Shown: positions 35,414 to 44,449, numbered from the stretch's first letter. The stretch is 44,900 nt of DNA from Methylococcaceae bacterium (GCA_947504985.1 CANNKH010000003.1:1-44900); one strand, 5' to 3'. The notes: a model not told the origin generated them from the sequence alone. Numbers and translations: made by a program.

Positions 35414-37273
35414 ATGAACACTAAAAATATATTTATTTATTCATCGCTGGCGCTCGGCGTCGCTATAGCGATAAATAATGGCACCGCCTTTGCCAGCGAA
35501 CCTGTGACACCTATTCAACATGTTATCGTTGTCATAGGAGAAAACGTAACTTTTGACACGCTCTATGGCGCTTATAAGCCGACTAATGGACAGACCATAA
35601 ATAATTTATTGTCGCGTCACATTATCAATGCCGATGGTACACCGGGTTCTAATTACGGTGCGGCTTTGCAGCGCAAAGGCAGTAATCCAACTGAAAAATA
35701 CACGGTAAAACCTAAGCGTGGTGAAGCGTATTCAACATTACCGCAACCTTTTCAAACCGGGATGCTCAATCCGGCTACTTTCCAATTTTTGGATTCAACG
35801 ATTGACCCTCGTTTTCCAGCCGATCTTCCTAATGGTCCCTTTCAAATTACCAAGTATGTCCCTTATGGTTCAGCTAATTCTGCAACTGGCGATCCAGCAC
35901 ATCGATTCTTCCAAATGTGGCAGCAAACCGGTGGAAATAATCTCAACCATAGCTTATTTACTTGGGTAGCGACGACCACAGGCATTGGTGGTGATAACAC
36001 CACGGATGCGCCAGTACCTGGCGATGCCAAGCAAGGTGGAGAATTGATGGGATTTTTTAACATGTCCCAAGGCGATGCGCCTCTGTTCAATCAATTGGCG
36101 AAAGATTACGCGTTAAGCGACAATTTTCACCAAACGATTATGGGTGGAACAGGGGCAAACTTTTTTGCAATAGCGACTGGTGACGTGGCGGTTTATAACC
36201 ATGACGGTGTTCTTGCCACCCCACCAGCCAATCAAATTGAAAATCCTAATCCGCAAGTGGGCACAGATAATTTTTACACTCAAGATGGCTACCAAGGTGG
36301 CTCTTATGTCAATTGCGCTGATGCTAAACAACCGGGGGTTCGTTCAATTCTGAGTATTCTTAACAAGAACAATCGCGCCAGTAATTGTGAAAAAGGCGCA
36401 TATTACCTAGTCAATAATTATGACCTGCCTTTCAACGTCGATGGTACGGCTAAAGAATTGGGCGCAGATAAATTTGTGTTACCTCCTCAAACCGTGCCAA
36501 CGATAGGCGAAGCCTTATCTGCCAAAGCCGTCAGCTGGAAATGGTATACCGCCGGTCGTGATACCGGCGATATACTCAATGACGATTTATATCCGTTAGT
36601 CCGTGCCTCGGTAGATGCACAGGTTCCAACAACAATTCCTGAACCCAATCGTACGCAAATCGTTGATGCTAACGCCTATAGCACGGCACAAGGCGCTATT
36701 TATAATACCAACGGTGATCCGCATAATGCGTCATCCAATGTAGTAAATACGCCGGCATTGCGTGAACATTTGAAAGGCATGGAAACTTTCCTCAACGATG
36801 TCAACAACGAGACTCTACCTGAGGTTTCTTTTGTTGTGCCGAAGAATTTGATTAGTGGACATCCAGGTTATTCTGCACCGGCGCTTTATGAATTATTTAT
36901 CAATAATTTGGTGAACGCCGTTCAGTCCAAACCCGCATTATGGGCGAATACCGCCATTATTATTACTACTGACGAGGGTGGCGGTTATTTCGATAGTGGC
37001 TTTATTCAAAATCTGGACTTTTTTGGTGACGGTCCAAGAATTCCATTTTTAGTGGTATCGCCTTATGCGAAAAAAGGTTATGTGGATCACGTCTATCACG
37101 ACCATGCGTCGATTTTGAAATTTATAGAACACAACTGGGGTTTGCAACCTTTATCATCACGCAGTCGTGATAACCTGCCTAATCCCATTACCAGTACCCA
37201 TGCTTATCGTCCAGACAACCAACCCGCTATTGGTGATTTAATGAGTATGTTTGATTTTTCTGTTAAAAATTAA
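35414..37273 (+). CDS. Secreted phosphoesterase (phospholipase C/acid phosphatase family)
   Basis: The 619-residue protein has a signal peptide ending AFA near residue 27 and belongs to the PF04185 phosphoesterase family, which includes bacterial phospholipases C and AcpA-type acid phosphatases. The N-terminal metal/nucleophile motif is VIGENVTFD, with Thr46 where some relatives have Ser. The C-terminal metal-site block is ITTDEGGGYFD, followed by YHDHASILKFIEHNWGL. The substrate (phospholipid, nucleotide or other phosphodiester) cannot be fixed by eye. It is preceded by a strong sigma-54 promoter and the matching activator gene, so it is probably induced by that two-component system. Confidence 0.88.
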   Translation: MNTKNIFIYSSLALGVAIAINNGTAFASEPVTPIQHVIVVIGENVTFDTLYGAYKPTNGQTINNLLSRHIINADGTPGSNYGAALQRKGSNPTEKYTVKPKRGEAYSTLPQPFQTGMLNPATFQFLDSTIDPRFPADLPNGPFQITKYVPYGSANSATGDPAHRFFQMWQQTGGNNLNHSLFTWVATTTGIGGDNTTDAPVPGDAKQGGELMGFFNMSQGDAPLFNQLAKDYALSDNFHQTIMGGTGANFFAIATGDVAVYNHDGVLATPPANQIENPNPQVGTDNFYTQDGYQGGSYVNCADAKQPGVRSILSILNKNNRASNCEKGAYYLVNNYDLPFNVDGTAKELGADKFVLPPQTVPTIGEALSAKAVSWKWYTAGRDTGDILNDDLYPLVRASVDAQVPTTIPEPNRTQIVDANAYSTAQGAIYNTNGDPHNASSNVVNTPALREHLKGMETFLNDVNNETLPEVSFVVPKNLISGHPGYSAPALYELFINNLVNAVQSKPALWANTAIIITTDEGGGYFDSGFIQNLDFFGDGPRIPFLVVSPYAKKGYVDHVYHDHASILKFIEHNWGLQPLSSRSRDNLPNPITSTHAYRPDNQPAIGDLMSMFDFSVKN

Positions 37274-37295
37274 AGTTTAAATACCTTTCAAAATT

Positions 37296-37330
37296 TAGTC
37301 GCAGGGTACGCTCCGCCTAGTCTGCGACTA
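37296..37330. terminator. Convergent hairpin after the phosphoesterase gene
   Basis: TAGTCGCAG at 37296-37304 pairs perfectly with CTGCGACTA at 37322-37330 across 17 bases. It sits midway between two convergent genes (stops at 37273 and 37349), has no T tract, and may serve both strands. The GC-rich loop (GTACGCTCCGCC) is REP-like in appearance. Confidence 0.5.
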
Positions 37331-37348
37331 TGTCAAAACCCCACTATT

Positions 37349-38497
37349 CTAATTGCCGAGTAAGGGCACTGGTTCATCCATTGTAGTTACTGACAAAGCG
37401 GCGCTAGCGCCAATTAATGCGACAGCGTTGTCAAAGACCGCTTTGATTTCCGCATTCTGGAAGGTCTGTGTTTGTGCGGTCGAGATTGCTTTTAGCGAGC
37501 TAGTATCATCAATTTTGGTCAACAAATCTTTTAGGTTTCTGGCGCCTTCTGCCGGTGCGTCCTTGGCCCAATCGATTATTTCTTGCGTTGCTTTGGGCGA
37601 GCCTATTTCTACCAAGGCATTGGCGCTGACTTCAAATGCCGACGTTCCCAAGGGTGCTTGCTTAAACCAGGTACTCAAGACTTCAACGGCATCAGGGTTA
37701 CGTACTTGGGGAATGGCTTCGAACGCTACGGTTTGCTTGGTGCGGTTGGTTTCTTCTGTGACGTTATCGGTGTTATTTCCTGATACGGTTTGTAATAACT
37801 GATCAACGCCTTCCGGCGCACCTACTTTCGCAATGGCGGTACCGATAGCATCCAAAAAGGCTGGATCGGTAATCTCAGGATTTGACCAGACAGTTTCTAA
37901 AACAGGAGACAGCTCTTCATGAAACTTTCCATCCCAGCGATTATCGCCAATGCGTGCGATAACTTGCAAAACTAATAAATACAGCGGAAAGTCAGCACCT
38001 TGTTCAGCCAGATTGATTAATCCAGTCAGCGCTTCAGGCGTAGCAATGTCAGCCAGCAGATCAAGCAGAATGGCTTTATTTTCTACAGGCTCATCCGGTT
38101 GCAAGAGTAAGTCGGTGATGCTTTGATAAACGCCAGAGTCGGGGTATTTTCGCAGACGCTCGGCAAGCAAGGTGCTTATGATGGGGATTTGCTGTAAATC
38201 AGACTGTTCCAGTAACTGTTTAAGATGATGCCATAATTGCGCAGGTGTTTGAGCATTCTTTGTATTTGCCGAAGTGAACGGTTTAATCCTGATAACTTTA
38301 CCCGAATGCCTTTTTTCAACGTGGTAAACAGCGGCAATATCTCTGGCTTGTGTTGTTATCACTTGATCGTTTTTTGTACTTTCGCGCAGGCTAATCCAAG
38401 TATTGCTAGCTTGCCAACCCGTAATGCTGGGCAAGAGACTGAATAATAGGCAAATCGAAGCGAGTATTCGTCGGTTTATCACCGAGTCATCCACCAA
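37349..38497 (-). CDS. Exported HEAT-repeat protein
   Basis: The 382-residue protein has a signal peptide or membrane anchor (about residues 8-30) and then a region of roughly 60 residues without repeats. From about 90 to 340 there is a string of helical pairs typical of HEAT or armadillo-like repeats (for example KAILLDLLADIATPEALTGL and NPDAVEVLSTWFKQAPLGTS). Such solenoids bind other proteins; no enzyme motif is seen. The upstream gene overlaps it by 19 bases. GTG 38482, preceded by GGTGGA, is a credible alternative start that would touch the upstream stop as GTGA. Its partner is unknown, and the phosphoesterase is convergent to it. Confidence 0.75.
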   Translation of the reverse strand: MVDDSVINRRILASICLLFSLLPSITGWQASNTWISLRESTKNDQVITTQARDIAAVYHVEKRHSGKVIRIKPFTSANTKNAQTPAQLWHHLKQLLEQSDLQQIPIISTLLAERLRKYPDSGVYQSITDLLLQPDEPVENKAILLDLLADIATPEALTGLINLAEQGADFPLYLLVLQVIARIGDNRWDGKFHEELSPVLETVWSNPEITDPAFLDAIGTAIAKVGAPEGVDQLLQTVSGNNTDNVTEETNRTKQTVAFEAIPQVRNPDAVEVLSTWFKQAPLGTSAFEVSANALVEIGSPKATQEIIDWAKDAPAEGARNLKDLLTKIDDTSSLKAISTAQTQTFQNAEIKAVFDNAVALIGASAALSVTTMDEPVPLLGN

Positions 38498-39420
38498 GCA
38501 CGGGTTAATTTAGCTAAAGCCGCGTTGATTTTTGCATCTTGTTCAGGATCAGCTTTCAGTGTAAGTATTGGAAACGCTAGCTTATCCAATGGATTAGTAG
38601 CGTTATGCCCCGATTGCTGTAGCGCTAATAATCCAACGATCGCTTGATTTTCTGTGGTGTCGGCTTGTAAAAAAGACTGCGCCGCTAATGCTGATTGTGC
38701 TTGTCCTATCAGCGTTAGACTAAGCTGGGGATGACGATTTAACAAACCCAATGCCGCTGCTCGAACTTCATAGCCTAACTGTTTGCTAGAAACGCGCTTT
38801 TTCTTGCCATCGTTGGCGTCATGATGCAATAGCTTGCCAGCAATACTTTGATTTAGCAGGTCGTAATAGCCAAAGGCAACGCGATAGCAATAGACATTAT
38901 TGTGCGGATTGTATGAATCTTCACCGAGTACAACACCACCGTAAATAATGGGGCAGCGATTATTAAAGTGTTGTTTTACAAACTCATTCCATACGGTGTG
39001 CTTAATACCTTCACCATGCAGCAGTAGCAAGGCTTTAGTCGGCTTTTTGGGGACTTTGGTTTTAACAAAACGGGCACTCAAGCTAATATTTTCATTAGAT
39101 TTCAGCGTACAAAGCGGGCCTATCGTATTAATACAGGCACCATTCCAACCCTCAAAGCGGTAATTCTTATCAGGTACGGCGAACAGACTGACCAGCGCGT
39201 CAGCAGGTATCTGGAAGGTGCAGCTAGAGATACAGTCTATATCACCCAGAACACTGGCAACATGCCCACCCGAGCTGTCGGCTACTTGAATATCCAGCTC
39301 CAAGGCGGTCGTGGGCAACGGAAAAGTCAGCACCATTACCGTTAATAGTAATAGCCATTTTGCGCTATTGAAGGGTAGCTTAAGCCCATAGCCCTTGTTA
39401 GGATAGTGGTGAATTTGCAT
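38479..39420 (-). CDS. Exported protein: InlB-type repeat plus degenerate alpha/beta-hydrolase-like domain
   Basis: The 313-residue protein has a signal segment at about residues 22-40. Residues about 43-120 form a divergent InlB B-repeat-like beta domain (YRFEGWNGAC, then LSARFVK) with four cysteines. The remainder begins KALLLLHGEGIKHTVWNEFV, which resembles the first strand and HG oxyanion loop of alpha/beta hydrolases. It continues with LTLIGQAQSALAAQSFL at the position of a nucleophile elbow, but the usual GxSxG is not present. It may be a non-catalytic hydrolase relative. It lies upstream of, and overlaps, the HEAT-repeat gene. The hydrolase reading is tentative. Confidence 0.55.
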   Translation of the reverse strand: MQIHHYPNKGYGLKLPFNSAKWLLLLTVMVLTFPLPTTALELDIQVADSSGGHVASVLGDIDCISSCTFQIPADALVSLFAVPDKNYRFEGWNGACINTIGPLCTLKSNENISLSARFVKTKVPKKPTKALLLLHGEGIKHTVWNEFVKQHFNNRCPIIYGGVVLGEDSYNPHNNVYCYRVAFGYYDLLNQSIAGKLLHHDANDGKKKRVSSKQLGYEVRAAALGLLNRHPQLSLTLIGQAQSALAAQSFLQADTTENQAIVGLLALQQSGHNATNPLDKLAFPILTLKADPEQDAKINAALAKLTRAWWMTR

Positions 39421-39708
39421 GGTTTAACTCTTGTTGTTAGGTTTTATTTTCATAATAATACCGGACATAACAACGTCTTGCGAGCGGGTTTTTTGGTTAA
39501 CATTTCATTCACACTAACTGTTGTATCCTGTCGCTGTCTGATGGTTTGTTGCGCTTTTTTATGCTTACGGGGCTATTAGACCTAACGCCGGTTTGCTCAC
39601 AAAATGGTATCCTTATCCCATTGCTACGGGTAAACGGGTAACTGCTGAGTAGTTAATACGGCATTTTTTATCAACATCATCTATAAAAACCTTCTTAAGG
39701 AGCATTCT
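39421..39708. other. Divergent intergenic region
   Basis: These 288 bases separate divergent genes and must hold promoters for both. No coding frame is convincing, and no clear sigma-70 or sigma-54 pair stood out. AAGGAG at 39698-39703 is the ribosome site of the downstream gene. Nothing else can be supported. Confidence 0.4.
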
Positions 39709-41769
39709 ATGAAGTTAATTAATTACCCAATAGGTATAAAAATACTCGGGTTAATCAGTGCCTCGCTCATTTTTTTAGCGATTCATACTGACGCGCAAGC
39801 AGCGCAAAAAACGAATCAGCTCAAGCCTAAACATGTCGCCTCATTCAAGCAATTAAAGCGAATGCTTTCTGCAAAAAGGGTACATGCCAATAATTTTTTA
39901 GTTTTTAAAACGATGACATTAGCGGATGGGGGAACCGCCGTATTTAACTCGGCTCCTACAGAATCTGGTGCAATCGAACATTCAGATACCAATATACAAG
40001 TGCAAGGTGTTGATGAAGGCGATACCGTTAAAACCGATGGTCAGTACATTTACCGCATTCAAAACGGTCAAGTGAACATCATGCAGGCTTATCCTGCCAA
40101 TAGCATGGCATCGATTGCCAGCTTGAAATTTGATACGCAATTCAGCCCTATTGAGCTTTATGTTCAGGGTGAGCAAATGATTGTTATTGGTACAGGTTGG
40201 CGAGCCGATAGTAACAATAACGCGGTGCCGGTTTTGCAAAAACAAAGGCAAACCAAAATGGCGATTTGGGCACCTTCGGGAGAAAGCCGCACAATGGCGC
40301 GCGTTTATGACATTAGTGATCGTACTGCACCGGTTATACAGCGCGAAATTGCCTTTACTGGCGATTATCTGTCTTCGCGCAAAATTGACGACAACGTCTA
40401 TCTGATAGGAAGAAAGTATCCCAATTATTACTTCAGATATTTTGGGTTTGGCCTTATGGCATCGGACAGCGCAAAAATGACCACCGATAATGTGTTACCG
40501 CATATCAGTGACAGTGCCGTTGCCAACGGCGAAGAACATACTTTGCCATTGACTGACCTGTATTATTTTCCCAATTTTGTTGAACCGGATTATGTCGTTG
40601 TGGCAGGTTTTAGCCTTAGTGCCTTGAATCAACAAGCTGATATTAAAGCGTATTTGGGTAGCGGCGATATTACTTATGCTTCCAGCAAAAATTTATATCT
40701 CTCGGCGGCAGATTACAACAGCGATACCGTAACCGATTCATCAGTATCCTCACCGGTCACGCATCTTTATAAATTTGCACTTGATAAGGGTGGTGTTACT
40801 TTTAGCAAAGCGGGCGAAGTGCCGGGCGTGGTGTTAAATTCCTTTTCAATGGATGAACATAACGATTATTTCCGCATAGCCACTACAGTTGATCAATGGA
40901 CAACCTCAGGTGATATTGGCAATCTTCAGACTTGGAACAATCTTTATACCTTAGATAGTGATATGAAAATTGCGGGTCGTCTTGAACATTTAGCCGAAGG
41001 TGAGCGCATTTACTCAGCGCGTTTTATGGGGGATCGCAGTTATCTGGTCACCTTCCGTCAAACTGATCCCTTGTTTGTAATTGACCTGTCCACACCTACG
41101 GCGCCTAAAGTATTAGGTGAGTTAAAAATTCCTGGGTTTAGCAATTATCTGCATCCTTATGATGAAAACCATATTCTCGGCTTTGGGCAAGATACCCAAG
41201 AAACCAGTACAGGCGTGGTGACTAAAGGCATGAAACTGGCAATGTTTGATGTGACCGATGTGGCTAATCCCACTGAAATGCACAGTTTGACTATTGGCGA
41301 TCAGGGTACTTACTCACCGTTAATGTGGGATCATAAAGCCTTATTGTTTGACAAAAAACGCGGTCTGTTAGGTTTTCCTATCAGCGAAACAGCGCAACAA
41401 GCCGGAGACCAATGGCCTTCAGAAGTTTTCCAAGGGGCGCATATTTACAAAATCAGTTTGGCTGACGGGTTTCAAAAACAAGCGGCCATTACGCATCAGG
41501 ATAATGGTGAAATGTATAACTGGAATCATTATATTCAGCGCCTGTTGACGATTGGCGATCAGTTGTACACGCTTTCTGAAACTAGGGTGCAAGCCAATGA
41601 TCTGACTGATTTTAAGCAAACCGGTGTATTAGATTCGCCTATTGAAATCTTACCCGTAACAGACTGTGTGCTGCCGCAAACTGATGAAACGGTTGTTGGC
41701 GAAATTGCCAGTGATTGCCAAATACTTATTGACCCACCGATACCGGTTTCCATCCAAACTTTACAATAG
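39709..41769 (+). CDS. Secreted beta-propeller domain protein
   Basis: The 686-residue protein carries a signal peptide (cleavage after AQA near residue 31). It matches the secreted beta-propeller family PF09826 through TNIQVQGVDEGDTVKTDGQYI (split: TNIQVQGVDE at 94-103, GDTVKTDGQYIY after it). It then shows repeated blade strands such as MARVYDISDRTAPVIQREI, SYLVTFRQTDPLFVIDLS and MKLAMFDVTDVANPTEMHS. The end has two pairs of Cys-containing segments. The molecular role is not known for the family. AAGGAG gives a strong ribosome site. The small Cys-rich gene follows 12 bases later, so the two are probably co-expressed at the cell surface. Confidence 0.85.
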   Translation: MKLINYPIGIKILGLISASLIFLAIHTDAQAAQKTNQLKPKHVASFKQLKRMLSAKRVHANNFLVFKTMTLADGGTAVFNSAPTESGAIEHSDTNIQVQGVDEGDTVKTDGQYIYRIQNGQVNIMQAYPANSMASIASLKFDTQFSPIELYVQGEQMIVIGTGWRADSNNNAVPVLQKQRQTKMAIWAPSGESRTMARVYDISDRTAPVIQREIAFTGDYLSSRKIDDNVYLIGRKYPNYYFRYFGFGLMASDSAKMTTDNVLPHISDSAVANGEEHTLPLTDLYYFPNFVEPDYVVVAGFSLSALNQQADIKAYLGSGDITYASSKNLYLSAADYNSDTVTDSSVSSPVTHLYKFALDKGGVTFSKAGEVPGVVLNSFSMDEHNDYFRIATTVDQWTTSGDIGNLQTWNNLYTLDSDMKIAGRLEHLAEGERIYSARFMGDRSYLVTFRQTDPLFVIDLSTPTAPKVLGELKIPGFSNYLHPYDENHILGFGQDTQETSTGVVTKGMKLAMFDVTDVANPTEMHSLTIGDQGTYSPLMWDHKALLFDKKRGLLGFPISETAQQAGDQWPSEVFQGAHIYKISLADGFQKQAAITHQDNGEMYNWNHYIQRLLTIGDQLYTLSETRVQANDLTDFKQTGVLDSPIEILPVTDCVLPQTDETVVGEIASDCQILIDPPIPVSIQTLQ

Positions 41770-41781
41770 TTGAGACTACTT

Positions 41782-42231
41782 ATGAAAAAATCGAATTTAC
41801 GCGTTATTTTTTTAGCGCTATCGTTGATGACTACCTCGACATTCGCAGGCAATAATGCTGTTGAAATTACTATTGGCGGTATCGGTCCGGGTGTTGATGC
41901 GGCGGCCTTTGGAACCGTACAGCAGGTTATTGGCCATGCGGTTGCCAGCGGTGTTGTTGATAAGTTTGTCGTCAGTGGTTATGGCAAAGAAGGCGGTTTT
42001 TCTGCTTGCGCACAAGCCTCGCCAAGAACCAAAGGCTTTGCCGCTTTTGTAAAGCAATTGCGGATCATTACCCCTAATCCAGCTACAACGGCTTATTCTC
42101 TGCATTTAACTGCGGCGTGTGTTAGCGAGCCTATCACCGCTTGTACCATGGATGTTATGCAATGTCCTGATGGTTCATTTGTTGGGCGCACTGCACCTTT
42201 TTGCGAATTTGCGCCTTGTCCTGGAAACTAA
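41782..42231 (+). CDS. Small exported Cys-rich protein
   Basis: The 149-residue product starts MKKSNLRVIFLALSLMTTS and is cleaved probably after FAG near residue 23. The mature part has an N-terminal domain of about 90 residues with two cysteines. A compact C-terminal motif has four cysteines spaced as CTMDVMQCPDGSFVGR, then CEFAPCPGN. Motifs of this CPDG/GR/CEFAPCP form recur in exported proteins of environmental bacteria and resemble small disulfide knots. The function is unknown. ATG 41782 is chosen over TTG 41770. It directly follows the beta-propeller gene, suggesting a joint envelope role. Confidence 0.7.
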   Translation: MKKSNLRVIFLALSLMTTSTFAGNNAVEITIGGIGPGVDAAAFGTVQQVIGHAVASGVVDKFVVSGYGKEGGFSACAQASPRTKGFAAFVKQLRIITPNPATTAYSLHLTAACVSEPITACTMDVMQCPDGSFVGRTAPFCEFAPCPGN

Positions 42232-42247
42232 TTGCGCAACTGCTGTT

Positions 42248-42276
42248 GTAGAGACGTTGCATTACAACGTCTCTGC
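42248..42276. repeat. REP-like palindrome
   Basis: GTAGAGACGTTG (42248-42259) and CAACGTCTCTGC (42265-42276) form a 12-bp stem with one T-G pair and a CATTA loop. No T tract follows. This palindrome type is widely dispersed in some methanotroph and cyanobacterial genomes, to my recollection. Only one copy was seen in this window. Confidence 0.55.
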
Positions 42277-42302
42277 ATGATTACCGTGAATAAAGGTCTA
42301 CC

Positions 42303-42968
42303 ATGCGAATTTTGATTATCGAGGATGATATTGATATCCGCGCCCAAGTTCGTAGGCATCTCGAAAAGGAAAGCTTTCGTGTCGATGAGACCGGTGACGG
42401 TCAGGAAGGGCTTTATTTTGCAACTGAATATCCGGTCGATGCTGCCATTATTGACTTAGGCTTACCCGGTATGTCTGGTCTGGAAATTATCAAACGGTTG
42501 CGCCAACAAGGTAGTCAACTTCCCGTGCTTGTGCTTACCGCTCGCGGCCGCTGGCAAGAACGTGTTGAAGGGCTGGAGGCTGGAGCAGACGATTATTTGG
42601 TAAAACCTTTTCAGATGGAAGAATTGTCTGCACGCATCAAGGCTTTGATGCGTCGCGTGATTGGTGCGCCACAATCCTTATTGAATTGTGGCAATCTGAT
42701 ACTCAATCTCGACACACAAAAAGCGATGGTCGATGGCATTGATATAGAACTAACCAGCTTCGAATATCAACTGTTAGCCTATCTTGCTCAACAACAGGGC
42801 AAAATTGTTTCCAAAGATGAACTTACCGGCTATCTTTACCCTCATGACGCCGATCCTGAAAGCAATGTTCTTACCGTTTTAGTCGGTCGTTTACGAAAAA
42901 AACTCGATCCAGAAGGTATTCGAAATCCCATCGAAACCTTACGTGGACGAGGCTATCGACTGAACTAA
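42303..42968 (+). CDS. OmpR/PhoP-family response regulator
   Basis: This 221-residue regulator has a receiver domain with phospho-Asp51 (IIDLGLPGMSG), acidic pocket Glu7-Asp8-Asp9, Thr at LVLTARG and Lys at YLVKPF. Its C-terminal winged helix (about 125-221) has the IELTSFEYQLLAYLAQQ and VLVGRLRKKLD blocks. It resembles PhoP most closely. The kinase gene follows 11 bases later. It probably controls envelope or cation-responsive genes; the actual signal is unknown. Confidence 0.92.
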   Translation: MRILIIEDDIDIRAQVRRHLEKESFRVDETGDGQEGLYFATEYPVDAAIIDLGLPGMSGLEIIKRLRQQGSQLPVLVLTARGRWQERVEGLEAGADDYLVKPFQMEELSARIKALMRRVIGAPQSLLNCGNLILNLDTQKAMVDGIDIELTSFEYQLLAYLAQQQGKIVSKDELTGYLYPHDADPESNVLTVLVGRLRKKLDPEGIRNPIETLRGRGYRLN

Positions 42969-42979
42969 AAATAGCTCGC

Positions 42980-44320
42980 GTGATAAATTCGCTTTATTTC
43001 AGACTTAATCTTACCGCCATTCTTGTGTTGGTTATTTTTCTGACCACCACGGGCGCTGTCCTCGACAATGCTTTTCTGGAAAGCGCACGCTCGTCCTTTC
43101 GGGAGCGTATGTTAGGGCAGGTTTATCAACTGCTTACCGCCGCCTTAGTCGATGAAAGCGGTCAACTCATCATGCCGCTGCCGACCCATTTACCTTATCC
43201 CCAACTCGCGCTGCTGGATTCTGGGTTGTACGCGGTTGTGAGCGGCAATGGTAACGAGCAATTACTGTGGCGGTCGCCCTCATTACTCAACCGAAAAACA
43301 CCGCCCCTGTTTAAATTGCAAGTAGGCGAAAAGCATTGGGCTGATATACAAATGGAAGACGGTAAGGATTACTACCTGCTGGGTTTCGGTTTTCAGCGCA
43401 CCCTTAAAACCGGCATCTATGCTTTCAATTTTTATTTAATGACTGAACTGGCACCCTTGCAAAAACAAATTTATCTCTACCGCCGCCGCTTATGGCGTGG
43501 TTTAGCAAGTGCGGCCATCTTGTTACTAGCGACCCAAATTTGGGTATTACGTTGGGGATTGAGTCCTCTGCGTAAGGTTGGACAAGAGCTCAGTGCCATT
43601 GAAGCGGGCGAGCGCAACCAGATTGATGGCCGCTATCCCAGAGAAGTGAAGCAATTAGCCGATAATATCAATACGCTCCTGACCCAGGAACGTGCCCGCC
43701 AAACTCGCTACCGTAATGCCTTGGCCGATCTGGCGCATAGCTTGAAAACACCCTTAGCGGTATTGCTGGGCGCGGTCGATCAACCTGAGGCATTGCCTGG
43801 TACGGTAAATGAACAAACGACTCGAATGATGCACATTGTCGAGCGGCAATTGCAACGCGCCGGTGCAGCCAATAGCGCCGCGACGGCGCCACCAATTTTA
43901 GTGCAGCGCGTGGTGGATAGAATTACTGCCTCATTGTGCAAAGTGTATCGCAACAAAAATATAAGCTTGGGTAACCATATAGCCGCTGACCTGCGGTTTC
44001 GTTGTGATGAAGCTGATCTGATAGAAATTCTAGGTAATCTGCTCGATAACGCCTTCAAATGGTGTAACCGCCGAGTCGAAATTAGCGGACACCAAGCAGG
44101 TCATCGGTTGACGATTAGTATCCATGATGATGGCCCAGGCATCAGCGCTAAAGATATTGAGCATATTCTGCTACGCGGCGGGCGTGCCGATGAATCAACG
44201 CCCGGTCACGGCATTGGGCTTAGCGTTGCCGCCGATATTGTAGAAGCTTATCAGGGGCAGCTACGCATAGAAGCAAGCGAGTTAGGCGGTGCGGCTATTA
44301 TTATTGAATTTTGGGTTTAA
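42980..44320 (+). CDS. PhoQ-like sensor histidine kinase
   Basis: The 446-residue inner-membrane kinase has transmembrane segments at about 8-28 and 172-190, around a periplasmic domain of about 140 residues. A HAMP domain follows. The HisKA helix is PhoQ-like: phospho-His253 lies in LADLAHSLKTPLAVLLG. The ATPase domain has the N box (EILGNLLDNAFKW), the G1 motif IHDDGPGIS and the G2 motif GHGIGLSVA. It starts with GTG at 42980 without a strong ribosome site, 11 bases after the regulator. PhoQ homologues sense low magnesium, cationic peptides or envelope stress; which applies here is unknown. Confidence 0.92.
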   Translation: MINSLYFRLNLTAILVLVIFLTTTGAVLDNAFLESARSSFRERMLGQVYQLLTAALVDESGQLIMPLPTHLPYPQLALLDSGLYAVVSGNGNEQLLWRSPSLLNRKTPPLFKLQVGEKHWADIQMEDGKDYYLLGFGFQRTLKTGIYAFNFYLMTELAPLQKQIYLYRRRLWRGLASAAILLLATQIWVLRWGLSPLRKVGQELSAIEAGERNQIDGRYPREVKQLADNINTLLTQERARQTRYRNALADLAHSLKTPLAVLLGAVDQPEALPGTVNEQTTRMMHIVERQLQRAGAANSAATAPPILVQRVVDRITASLCKVYRNKNISLGNHIAADLRFRCDEADLIEILGNLLDNAFKWCNRRVEISGHQAGHRLTISIHDDGPGISAKDIEHILLRGGRADESTPGHGIGLSVAADIVEAYQGQLRIEASELGGAAIIIEFWV

Positions 44321-44449
44321 ACGAATTTGCAGGGTGTCTTCAACTCGCGTGTCCAGCAAAAGCATAATCAGTAGCCTCTTTTTCCTCAGCTTTTCAAACA
44401 CAAACCTCTTATCAAGCCACAACTAATATTTTTAGAGGTACAAAGCACA

